From Marinilongibacter aquaticus (GTDB taxonomy: Bacteria > Bacteroidota > Bacteroidia > Cytophagales > Spirosomataceae), in the NCBI RefSeq assembly GCF_020149935.1, contig NZ_CP083757.1:248001-312000 (forward strand): a stretch of DNA of 64,000 bases, in the 5' to 3' direction. The position numbers were made by a program, and so were the translations under genes. Of the stretch, positions 52,183 to 60,180 are shown piece after piece. The notes beneath the pieces were generated by a model that was not told the origin of the DNA, ran no database searches, and worked only from the letters and a program-made list of their open reading frames with translations. Within the stretch, counting starts at the first letter, position 1. The number at the start of each line of letters is the position of its first letter.

Positions 52183-54510
52183 TCAGGCTTGCGGTTGAGC
52201 TTTTTCAAAAAGCTGACTGAATATTTTGAATGCGTCGCTGGCGGCTTGTTCGGGTTTCAGGGCGGTATCTGAAATGCCCGAAACCACGCGGGTGATGTTG
52301 TGGTCTACTTTGCCTTTCGTATGCCAATTTGCGGCTGTTGTGGCGGTCAAATAGGCGGAAAAGTTATGGTGTCCAGAACCCGGCCTTTCACCGATCACAT
52401 GGATGATTCCTGTGACGGTGCCTTTGTTTTCTTCTCCAAAAAGCAATTCGCCGCAGGCGTATCCCGTTCGCACACGACCGTTTTTTATGATTATGTTTTC
52501 GGACGAGAGATTGAAATTGTTTTCTTGTAAATGGCTTTTCAATGTCGATAGAAAAGGCTTAAGATGCCCCTCATCCATAATGGCTCGGGCATTGAGGCCA
52601 TCCGAAATGATAATTTGCACATTGGCCTTTGTTCCATTTTGTGCTTTCAGCGATTTTAGCGTAGAAAGAGCTTCCTGGCTTAATTTTTCGCCACTTTCTG
52701 GATGGTATACATAATCTTTTCGGTTTTGTGATTGCGAGACAATAAATTGCACATTGGGAATTGAAGCCAGAAATTGGGCGTCCATTTCTGTCCATAAACT
52801 GGTTTTGGCGTCTTCGTAAAGTCTGTGCACCTGCTTGTTGAGCTCGGGTTCCAAATCCCAATAATTTTCGCCGTAACCTTCGGCTATGGCTACGCCTCGG
52901 GCCTTTATTGTTTCGATCATTTGGCGGCCTTCGGCATAAATATCGGCTTGATTTCGTTCATCGCCTTTGCTTTTCTGGTATTGATAATAAACCCAAATCG
53001 GATCGCCAAAATGCTCCGTCGGTTTGTTATCAGAATCGATGATTTCTATGTGTTTGAAGAAATCCCACATGGCGTCGTTGATCTTGTAACCAAACTTTTC
53101 CCGCACCCGCACATGATCGCTGAAAGCGGTGGTCAGGTAGCTCAGCATGGGGTCGTTTTTGGTCGGCAGAGCCATTAGATAAGCGGGATTCGCGGGCATG
53201 ATGTGATCGATGCACCAATCGAGATCATCCAAACTGACATCCATGTGCAGTGTTGAGCAGATATCAAGACCGATGGTAAGGCCGTGTAATTTGCCCATTG
53301 CAATATCTTCTAAGCAGCAGCGAACCAACTGTTCTTTGGTTTTGAAGACTTCGGGGCCAATGAAACCGGCTACGTCATTCACGTGCACCCAAGCTTGCTG
53401 TTCAAAGGTTTGGCCTGCTGTCATTTCTTGTTTCAAGGCCCTAAGAAAACCGTATTTTCTTGATTCGTGCATCAACATGTCGAAACCTTCGCCGTGCCCG
53501 TTTGTGAAGTCGGCTCCTTGGCCAGTTTCGGCATAAAGACCGAATTGACCGTTTCTTTGACTGGCGTGATTTTGCATTTTTTCGATGCTCAGGTCAAAAG
53601 TTTCATTGGCCGAGACCGTTCCTGCTAAACTTTGGAACCAGATACCCGTACTTCCGGGCTGTTTTTTCTCCACTTCGGCTTGTACATCAATATGGGAAAG
53701 CACGCAATTGCTAATCGTTTTTTCCAGTCCAAAAGTTTGAATGATATCAAATAATGTATTTTCAATTGCCGCTACAGATTCGGGTTCGCTGGATACAGGG
53801 TTGGTGCCCAAAACCAAATCGCCTACTGCATAAGACCAAGCGTCGAAAACTTGCCAGCGGATATCGTCCACATTGTCTGTCGGCGAGTTTGGCTGCACGC
53901 GGGCACTCATGTAGCCTTTGCTCCCGATTTTGCTGTTGGGTAGGGGATTGAATACTTTTTGGCCAAGCTGGATTAGCTCTTCATTGTCCATTAATTTCAC
54001 TACACAGGCAATCGCATCGCTGCCCAAATAGGGCATAATGGCTTTGATTTTGTCTTCAGGTTCATTGAGGACGAAGGTCTTCAAATCGGAGAAAGTCCAT
54101 TGATTTAGACTTCCATTTTCAATGTCGCGTGTTGTTTTTTGAATTAATTCGAGCAGTTCGTCCTGAAAAACAGGTTGGTTCTGTATGCCTTTGATTGGGG
54201 TGTTGCCAATCAATTCGCGGGCATGTTTCCGCGACTCTTCAGAATCTGCGGTAAGGCCCAAAGTTTGGTCGCCTTCTTTGAACGAATTGGCGGCACCAAG
54301 AATTTGACGATAAAGTATGGTATCGAATTCACCTTTTTGTCTTTTTATGTAGGCAAATATGTCTTCACCTGTTTTGGGCTTGGCGAGTTTCACATTGCCC
54401 AATGCGTTTTCACCCTGTTCGTATTTCAGGCTACAACTTTTTAAAAGTAACATCGATGTAGATGCAAGGCCCATTGTGCTCAAAAATTGTTTCCGCGATA
54501 ACTTGTTCAT
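52183..54510 (-). CDS. eutBC: fused EutB-EutC ethanolamine ammonia-lyase with a Tat/lipoprotein-like N-terminus
   Basis: 775 residues, close to the sum of EutB and EutC plus about 27. The N-terminus SRKQFLSTMGLASTSMLLLKSC looks like a Tat signal (SRKQFL) with a lipobox-like Cys26. Residues about 45-515 are EutB-like; the residues known to contact substrate in EutB (Arg, Gln, Asn, Glu, Asp) are present in SARVQPNSPTD (Arg204, Gln206), GTNPV (Asn237), YAETGQGAD (Glu328) and KNDPMLSYLTTAF (Asp453). Residues about 560-775 are EutC-like (VQIIISDGLNARAIMDEGHLKPF, IIHVIGERPGSGHHNFSAYLT). It would split ethanolamine into acetaldehyde and ammonia with adenosylcobalamin, normally in the cytoplasm. No EutA, EutT, microcompartment or aldehyde dehydrogenase gene is adjacent. 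Confidence 0.85.
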   Translation of the reverse strand: MNKLSRKQFLSTMGLASTSMLLLKSCSLKYEQGENALGNVKLAKPKTGEDIFAYIKRQKGEFDTILYRQILGAANSFKEGDQTLGLTADSEESRKHARELIGNTPIKGIQNQPVFQDELLELIQKTTRDIENGSLNQWTFSDLKTFVLNEPEDKIKAIMPYLGSDAIACVVKLMDNEELIQLGQKVFNPLPNSKIGSKGYMSARVQPNSPTDNVDDIRWQVFDAWSYAVGDLVLGTNPVSSEPESVAAIENTLFDIIQTFGLEKTISNCVLSHIDVQAEVEKKQPGSTGIWFQSLAGTVSANETFDLSIEKMQNHASQRNGQFGLYAETGQGADFTNGHGEGFDMLMHESRKYGFLRALKQEMTAGQTFEQQAWVHVNDVAGFIGPEVFKTKEQLVRCCLEDIAMGKLHGLTIGLDICSTLHMDVSLDDLDWCIDHIMPANPAYLMALPTKNDPMLSYLTTAFSDHVRVREKFGYKINDAMWDFFKHIEIIDSDNKPTEHFGDPIWVYYQYQKSKGDERNQADIYAEGRQMIETIKARGVAIAEGYGENYWDLEPELNKQVHRLYEDAKTSLWTEMDAQFLASIPNVQFIVSQSQNRKDYVYHPESGEKLSQEALSTLKSLKAQNGTKANVQIIISDGLNARAIMDEGHLKPFLSTLKSHLQENNFNLSSENIIIKNGRVRTGYACGELLFGEENKGTVTGIIHVIGERPGSGHHNFSAYLTATTAANWHTKGKVDHNITRVVSGISDTALKPEQAASDAFKIFSQLFEKAQPQA

Positions 54511-54678
54511 AGTGAGAGATAAGGTAGAAACAATTTAAGGAAAAATGAGAACTCTTTTTTCAATTCAAGCTTGAATTCACGGAAAGAGGAGCGAGGAATC
54601 TTGATAAAAGGCAAGATATACCCAACAAGTGCCTATTTGAAGAAAAAGCGTGGCGTTTGAATTAAACGCAAATGGCCA

Positions 54679-56013
54679 TTAGTGGCTTACAATTTCGGGG
54701 AGAATTTCTTCCACTTCCATTAAATGGGTGTCGGCAAAATCGGCTATTTGTATACGCATGGTGCTGTTGATCAGCAAAGGATCGTATTGTGCTCGAACGC
54801 GTACATAATTTTCAGTCCAACCGTGCATTTGGCCATCGTTCAGGTCGTCTTCCCAAAGTACATCGTGGCTTGTCGCCAATTGGGTTTGATAGAAGTGCCT
54901 TTTCTTTTTGTCGGAGAGGATATGCAGCATCTTCGAACGCTCGTTTTTGTCTTTTTTACTGACTTTCGGCTGAATGTCGACGGCATGCGTATTCGGTCTT
55001 TCGGAATACGAAAAAACATGAAGGTAACTGATGTCGAGCTCGTTCAGGAAATTGTAAGTTTCCAAGAAAAATGCGTGGCTTTCGCCGGGGTGTCCCACAA
55101 TTACGTCAACACCAATGCAACAATCGGGCATTACGGATTTTATGCGGGCCACTCGATCAATATAAAGGTCGCGTTTGTAGCGACGTTTCATAAGACGTAA
55201 AATCTCGGGACTGCCGCTTTGCAAAGGAATATGGAAATGCGGCACAAACCTTTTGGACTGGGCCACGAAATCAATTATTTCATTGCTGAGCAGGTTCGGT
55301 TCGATGCTCGAAATGCGGAAACGTTCAATGCCTTCTACCTCGTCGAGTGCCTTTACAAGGTCGAGAAAACTGTGTTTTCTCTCACCACCAATAAGGCCGT
55401 AATCGCCAATATTTACCCCGGTTAGTACGATTTCTTTCACATCTTGAGCCGCGATTTCTTTTGCCGCTTCTACAATTTTTTCAATGCTATCCGAACGGCT
55501 TTTTCCGCGAGCCAAAGGAATGGTGCAATAGGAGCAGGGGTAATCGCAGCCGTCTTGCACTTTTAAAAACGTACGGGTGCGGTCGTTTAGCGAGTATGAA
55601 GTGTGATACTCCAAAGGGCTTTCGATATCTGAGACAAAAACCTGCCCGCTTGTTTTGATTTGGGTCGGATCTTTTTTGAAATCGTCGATTAAGTCGAGCA
55701 ATCTAAATTTCTCCGCTGCACCGAGTACAGCATCCACGCCCGGAATATTGGCTATTTCTTCAGGTTTCAACTGTGCATAGCAACCGATGATGGCCACATA
55801 GCCATTGGGATTGATCGCCTGAGCCTCGCGAACGATTTTGCGACACTTCTTATCGGCGTTGTCTGTAACAGAACAAGTGTTGATAATGAAGATGTCTGGG
55901 CTTTCGTTGAATGCAACTTTCGCATAGCCTTTCTGCTCAAACATCCTGCCGATTGTTGAGGATTCTGAGTAATTCAGCTTACAGCCCAGTGTATATAAAG
56001 CGACCTTTTTCAT
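54679..56013 (-). CDS. mtaB: tRNA (t6A37) methylthiotransferase MtaB
   Basis: A 444-residue radical SAM protein. The N-terminal UPF0004 domain has three cluster Cys (TLGCKLNYSESS, INTCSVTDNAD, IGCYAQ). The radical SAM CxxxCxxC is in KVQDGCDYPCSYCTIPLARGKSRS; TRAM-like C-terminal domain (QMHGWTENYVRVRAQYD). MtaB adds a methylthio group to t6A at position 37 of tRNAs reading ANN codons. The opening GCKLNYSES, rather than MiaB's GCQMNxxDS, supports MtaB. Stands alone with a TACCTTTG element upstream. Confidence 0.93.
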   Translation of the reverse strand: MKKVALYTLGCKLNYSESSTIGRMFEQKGYAKVAFNESPDIFIINTCSVTDNADKKCRKIVREAQAINPNGYVAIIGCYAQLKPEEIANIPGVDAVLGAAEKFRLLDLIDDFKKDPTQIKTSGQVFVSDIESPLEYHTSYSLNDRTRTFLKVQDGCDYPCSYCTIPLARGKSRSDSIEKIVEAAKEIAAQDVKEIVLTGVNIGDYGLIGGERKHSFLDLVKALDEVEGIERFRISSIEPNLLSNEIIDFVAQSKRFVPHFHIPLQSGSPEILRLMKRRYKRDLYIDRVARIKSVMPDCCIGVDVIVGHPGESHAFFLETYNFLNELDISYLHVFSYSERPNTHAVDIQPKVSKKDKNERSKMLHILSDKKKRHFYQTQLATSHDVLWEDDLNDGQMHGWTENYVRVRAQYDPLLINSTMRIQIADFADTHLMEVEEILPEIVSH

Positions 56014-56023
56014 GAAATTCCTG

Positions 56024-56058
56024 CAAAGGTAAAGATATTTGAATGTTTAACCTACAAA
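56024..56058 (-). promoter_or_regulatory. possible promoter for mtaB
   Basis: On the minus strand TTTG (56055-56058), a 23-base spacer and TACCTTTG (56024-56031) lie just upstream of the mtaB ATG (56013). The spacing is a little long for the consensus. Confidence 0.4.
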
Positions 56059-56075
56059 CGCAATTGTTGAAAAAG

Positions 56076-56100
56076 AAAAAGCGGCACGTTACCGTACCGC
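56076..56100 (-). terminator. rho-independent terminator after kbl
   Basis: Arms 56081-56088 (GCGGCACG) and 56093-56100 (CGTACCGC), TTAC loop, fully paired on the minus strand with one wobble, followed by T5CT-rich sequence (56070-56080). Confidence 0.8.
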
Positions 56101-56155
56101 CCATTTGTATTTGAAGTGTAATTGCGAACACATTTCGCCAAAGTTTGCAGATATA

Positions 56156-57346
56156 TTATTCAATAACGTTCAATGCTTTGCCCACTTTGGTGAATGCGGC
56201 AATCGCTTGATCTAAATGTTGTTTTTCATGAGCGGCCGATACTTGCACCCGTATTCTCGCTTTGCCTTTAGGCACTACTGGATAGAAAAAGCCGATTACG
56301 TAGATGCCTTCTTTAAGCAATTCGTCGGCAAATTTTTGGGCGATTACTGCATCGTAAAGCATGACAGGTGTTATCGGGTGTTCGCCATCAATAATGTCGA
56401 AGCCGGCGGCTTTCATACCTTTCCTGAAGTAGGCCGTATTTTCAAACAGTTTATCACGCAGAGCGGTACTCTTTTGCAGCTTGTCCAATACATAAAGAGA
56501 TGAGCCCACAATGGCCGGAGCGACACTGTTTGAGAACAAATATGGACGAGATCGCTGACGCAACATGTCCACTATTTCTTTGCGAGCGGCAGTAAAACCA
56601 CCGGAAGCTCCACCCAAAGCTTTGCCATAAGTGCCCGTAATTATGTCTACGCGGTCCATTACGCCAAAATGCTCGTGTGTGCCTCGGCCCGTTTTGCCCA
56701 TGAAGCCCGAAGAATGGCATTCGTCGATCATCACCATGGCACCGTATTGGTCGGCCAGGTCGCAGATTTTGTCCAATTGGGCCACAATGCCATCCATTGA
56801 AAACACGCCATCGGTCACAATCAGCTTGCGTCTTGCAGAAGAGGCTTCTTTTAGCTTTTCTTCCAAATCCGCCATGTTGTTGTTTTTGTATCTGAAACGC
56901 TGAGCTTTGCACAAACGAATGCCATCGATAATGGAAGCGTGGTTTAGTTCATCGGAGATAATGGCATCTTCTGGCCCGAGAAGGGGCTCGAAAACACCTC
57001 CATTGGCATCGAAAGCCGCGGCGTAGAGAATGCAATCTTCCATACCCAAAAACTCGGCTGTTTTTTGCTCCAGTTCTTTGTGGATTTCCTGCGTTCCACA
57101 AATGAATCGAACGGAAGAAAGGCCGAATCCGTAATCGTCCATGGCCTTTTTGCCCGCTTCTATCACTTCGGGATCAGAAGAAAGTCCCAAATAATTGTTG
57201 GCACAGAAATTCAATACATGAGGTGTGGATTGGGTGCCGATTTCGGCACCCTGCGGGGTTTGAATGATTCTTTCCTTTTTATAAAGGCCAGCTTCTTCTA
57301 TTTCGTTTAGCTCTTCTTGTAATGCTTTTCTGATTTGATCGAACAT
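56156..57346 (-). CDS. kbl: glycine C-acetyltransferase (2-amino-3-ketobutyrate CoA ligase)
   Basis: A 396-residue PLP enzyme of the alpha-oxoamine synthase family, standard length. [76 protein letters not shown] and the Schiff-base Lys in [16 protein letters not shown]. It cleaves 2-amino-3-ketobutyrate with CoA to glycine and acetyl-CoA, the second step of threonine breakdown. The tdh-like gene is immediately upstream (5 bases), which fixes the identity as Kbl rather than BioF or HemA. Terminator follows at 56076-56100. Confidence 0.96.
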   Translation of the reverse strand: MFDQIRKALQEELNEIEEAGLYKKERIIQTPQGAEIGTQSTPHVLNFCANNYLGLSSDPEVIEAGKKAMDDYGFGLSSVRFICGTQEIHKELEQKTAEFLGMEDCILYAAAFDANGGVFEPLLGPEDAIISDELNHASIIDGIRLCKAQRFRYKNNNMADLEEKLKEASSARRKLIVTDGVFSMDGIVAQLDKICDLADQYGAMVMIDECHSSGFMGKTGRGTHEHFGVMDRVDIITGTYGKALGGASGGFTAARKEIVDMLRQRSRPYLFSNSVAPAIVGSSLYVLDKLQKSTALRDKLFENTAYFRKGMKAAGFDIIDGEHPITPVMLYDAVIAQKFADELLKEGIYVIGFFYPVVPKGKARIRVQVSAAHEKQHLDQAIAAFTKVGKALNVIE

Positions 57347-57350
57347 ATGC

Positions 57351-58310
57351 TTAGGCGTTTAAGACTTCGTGATTATAATAGGCGGTCAATTTCTCGATCA
57401 TGATTTTACTCATGGCCGCAAGATCGAATTCCGCTTCCCAGCCCCAATCTTTTTTGGCTGTGGAGTCGTCCAGACTGTTGGGCCATTGATTGGCAATCTG
57501 CTGTCGGTAGTCTGCACTGTATGTGATTTCAAAATTCGGGAAATCTTTTTTCAGCTCTTCATAGAAATCAATAGGCCGTAGGCTGAATCCCCCAATATTG
57601 TAAGAGGTACGTACTTTGATGTTTTCGGCTGGTGCTTCCATGAGCATAATGGCTGCTTTGGTTGCGTCGTCCATAAAGAGCATGGGCAAAGCCGTATCCT
57701 TTTCGAGGAAGCAATCGAAATTTTCTCCTTTTACCGCTTTATGATAAATATCGACCGCATAATCTGTGGTGCCGCCGCCAGGTAGGGCATCGTAACCGAT
57801 GATACCGGGGTAGCGTATAGAACGCACGTCGAGTCCGTATTTTTCGAAATAGTACTTGGCCCAATTTTCGCCTGCGGCCTTTGAAAGGCCGTACACTGTG
57901 CCGGGCGTCAAATAGCTGTCTTCGGGTGTGCGGTCCTTTTGGTTCGAATCGTTGAAAACGGCAATTGAGCTGGGGAAAAACACCTTCTCTACAGCACTGG
58001 TGCGGGCCACTTCGAGTACATTCAACAAAGAGCCCATATTGATGTGCCAAGATTCGATGGGCCTTTTCTCGCCATTGGCCGAAAGTACAGCTGCCAAATG
58101 GTAAATCTCTGTGATGTTTTTCTCTGCCACAAACTCCTGAAGTTCTTCTCTGTTCAGGGCATTTACGGTATGGACCGGAAATGGATAATTTTCGGCTTGT
58201 CGTATATCGGTAGGCCATACAGCCGATAGTCCGTATCGCTCGACGAGCCTTTTCGTCAAGGCTGTACCCAGTTGCCCGCAGGCTCCGATTACCAAAATTG
58301 ACTTCTCCAT
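57351..58310 (-). CDS. tdh: L-threonine 3-dehydrogenase, short-chain (SDR) type
   Basis: A 319-residue NAD-dependent dehydrogenase of the extended SDR (epimerase-like) type. Cofactor motif [38 protein letters not shown], active-site Tyr and Lys in [24 protein letters not shown], and [30 protein letters not shown], which is characteristic of this TDH class. It oxidises threonine to 2-amino-3-ketobutyrate for Kbl encoded next to it. The operon is divergent from an Lrp-family regulator that probably controls it. Confidence 0.93.
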   Translation of the reverse strand: MEKSILVIGACGQLGTALTKRLVERYGLSAVWPTDIRQAENYPFPVHTVNALNREELQEFVAEKNITEIYHLAAVLSANGEKRPIESWHINMGSLLNVLEVARTSAVEKVFFPSSIAVFNDSNQKDRTPEDSYLTPGTVYGLSKAAGENWAKYYFEKYGLDVRSIRYPGIIGYDALPGGGTTDYAVDIYHKAVKGENFDCFLEKDTALPMLFMDDATKAAIMLMEAPAENIKVRTSYNIGGFSLRPIDFYEELKKDFPNFEITYSADYRQQIANQWPNSLDDSTAKKDWGWEAEFDLAAMSKIMIEKLTAYYNHEVLNA

Positions 58311-58333
58311 TTCAAGTAGGAATTTATTAAGTA

Positions 58334-58341
58334 CAAAGTTA
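58334..58341 (-). promoter_or_regulatory. -7 promoter element upstream of tdh-kbl
   Basis: TAACTTTG on the minus strand matches the TAnnTTTG consensus, 24 bases before the tdh ATG. A -33 element is not obvious. It lies in the divergent region with the Lrp gene. Confidence 0.35.
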
Positions 58342-58462
58342 GTAAATGCCGTTATTTTTTACGGATTGAGCTATTAATTAAGTAAATATTCCTGTTTTAG
58401 TGAGTAATTGCCTTTATTGTCGTTTTGTTGTCTTTCGATTTAATATCTAAACCGTAAATATT

Positions 58463-58927
58463 TTGGAAAAAGAACTGGACGAGGTTGATATATTCTTGTT
58501 GAAATCGCTTCAGGCCGATGCGAAAACCACGGCCAAAGAGTTTGCTGCTCAGCTCAATATGAGTGTGTCGCCCATATACGAAAGAATCAAGCGGCTGGAA
58601 CAGAAGGGGTACATTAAAAAATATGTGGCTATTTTGGATAAAACCAAATTGAACCGTTCGATCACCTGTATTTGTCAGGTTTCTATGCGGCAGCATTCTG
58701 AAGCTTTTATCGACAACTTTGAAAAGGAAATTCGGAAAATAGAAGAGGTGCAAGAGTGCTTTCACATGGCCGGAGAGGTGGATTTTTTCCTGAAGATCAA
58801 TATTGGCAGCTTAGAAGACTACCACTATTTTGTTCGTACCAAGCTTTCTCGGATCGAGAACATTTCGGTGCTCAACACCACATTCGTATTGAAGGACATC
58901 AAGAATGGAACGGAGATATCCTTTTGA
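58463..58927 (+). CDS. Lrp/AsnC family transcriptional regulator, TTG start
   Basis: 154 residues. HTH: LDEVDIFLLKSLQADAKTTAKEFAAQLNMSVSPIYERIKRLEQKGYI, the second helix giving sequence-specific contact. The C-terminal RAM ligand-binding domain (SITCICQVSMRQHSEAFID, VQECFHMAGEVDFFLKINIG) binds amino acids. No in-frame ATG exists between the stop at 58448-58450 and the HTH, so TTG at 58463 (MEKELDEVD) is the start. It lies divergent from tdh-kbl, which suggests control of threonine degradation, as Lrp does in E. coli. Shares a terminator with glutamine synthetase. Confidence 0.87.
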   Translation: MEKELDEVDIFLLKSLQADAKTTAKEFAAQLNMSVSPIYERIKRLEQKGYIKKYVAILDKTKLNRSITCICQVSMRQHSEAFIDNFEKEIRKIEEVQECFHMAGEVDFFLKINIGSLEDYHYFVRTKLSRIENISVLNTTFVLKDIKNGTEISF

Positions 58928-58935
58928 GAAAAAAG

Positions 58936-58963
58936 AAGCCGCGACGCTATGGCGTCGCGGCTT
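58936..58963. terminator. bidirectional terminator between lrp-like and glutamine synthetase genes
   Basis: Perfect 12-bp arms (58936-58947 and 58952-58963) with TATG loop; GC-rich core GCCGCGACGC. Followed by TTCTTTTTTC on the minus strand, so it is strongest for the glutamine synthetase gene. Confidence 0.87.
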
Positions 58964-58988
58964 GAATCAATATGAGTTCGGCTTTGAA

Positions 58989-60014
58989 TTAAACTTCAGC
59001 CGTTTTAACCGTTTTGATAATACGTGCAGCCACTTTGTAAGGGTCTGCAGCAGAGTTTGGACGACGGTCTTCCAACCAGCCTTTCCATCCTTTCTGTACG
59101 GCAGCAATCGGAATACGGATTGAAGCACCGCGGTCAGATACACCGTAAGAGAATTGGTCGATAGACTGTGTTTCGTGCTTACCAGTCAAACGCAAGTGGT
59201 TGTCTGGTCCGTACACTGCGATGTGCTCTTTCACAACTGGAGCGAAAGCTTGACAGATTTTGTCGTAAACATCTTTGTTTCCAGCAGTACGAAGGGCAGT
59301 GTTCGAGAAGTTGGCGTGCATACCAGAACCGTTCCAGTCTGTGTCGCCCAAAGGCTTACAGTGGTAGTTGATCCAAACACCGTATTTCTCGCAAATTCTT
59401 TCAAGCATATAACGAGCTACCCAAATTTGGTCGCCAGCTTCAGCAGCACCTTTGGCGAAAACTTGGAATTCCCATTGTCCGGCAGCTACCTCAGCGTTGA
59501 TACCTTCAACGTTTAGGCCAGCTTGCAAGCAATATTCCAAATGCTCTTCAATGATTTCTCTTCCGTAGGCATTTTTTGCACCTACTGAACAATAATAGGG
59601 TCCTTGTGGTCTTGGATAGCCATTGGCAGGGAAGCCAAGTGGCAAGTTAGTTTCCATATCGTACAAGAAATACTCTTGCTCAAAGCCAAACCAGAAATCG
59701 TTGTCATCGTCGTCGATGGTTGCACGGCCATTCGATTCGTGTGGGTTGCCATTGGCATCCAATACTTCACACATTACGAAATAAGAAGGCGTACCCAATT
59801 TAGAACGCTCGGGGTCAGGACAAATGAATACAGGCTTCAATTGGCAGTCTGATGAACCACCTGGAGCTTGTTCGGTAGATGAACCATCGAATGACCACAT
59901 GTCGCAGTCTTCTAATTTACCACTGAAATTATGCTCAATTTTAGTTTTGCTTCTAAGGCTCTGAACGGGTTTGTAACCATCAAGCCAGATGTACTCAAGT
60001 TTAGCTTTTGACAT
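58989..60014 (-). CDS. glnA: glutamine synthetase, type II (eukaryote-like)
   Basis: A 341-residue enzyme, the short GSII form. LEYIWLDGYKPVQSLRSKTKI is the GSII start, DMWSFDGSSTEQAPGGSSDCQLKPV is the beta-grasp, FGFEQEYFLYD and GINAEVAAGQWEFQVF carry catalytic Glu residues, and NYHCKPLGDTDWNGSGMHANFS with DNHLRLTGKHETQSIDQFSYGVSDRGASIRIP completes the active site. It makes glutamine from glutamate and NH4+. It is unlike GSI (450 aa, adenylylation loop) and GSIII (700 aa). A TATATTTG element lies upstream (60060-60067). Confidence 0.95.
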   Translation of the reverse strand: MSKAKLEYIWLDGYKPVQSLRSKTKIEHNFSGKLEDCDMWSFDGSSTEQAPGGSSDCQLKPVFICPDPERSKLGTPSYFVMCEVLDANGNPHESNGRATIDDDDNDFWFGFEQEYFLYDMETNLPLGFPANGYPRPQGPYYCSVGAKNAYGREIIEEHLEYCLQAGLNVEGINAEVAAGQWEFQVFAKGAAEAGDQIWVARYMLERICEKYGVWINYHCKPLGDTDWNGSGMHANFSNTALRTAGNKDVYDKICQAFAPVVKEHIAVYGPDNHLRLTGKHETQSIDQFSYGVSDRGASIRIPIAAVQKGWKGWLEDRRPNSAADPYKVAARIIKTVKTAEV

Positions 60015-60059
60015 GATACTCTTTGCTATTAGAAATTATAGAATCGTAAAATTTGATAG

Positions 60060-60067
60060 CAAATATA
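60060..60067 (-). promoter_or_regulatory. -7 promoter element upstream of glutamine synthetase
   Basis: TATATTTG on the minus strand matches TAnnTTTG, 46 bases before the ATG. No convincing -33 element. Confidence 0.35.
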
Positions 60068-60180
60068 TATACAATCCCCATACATAATTGCTTGAAATTA
60101 TATTTTCATAAATTTTTATTTTAGATTATTGAAATAATGCAATTATTTAGCCGATTGTTACGAAAGGCCTTTCTTAATTC

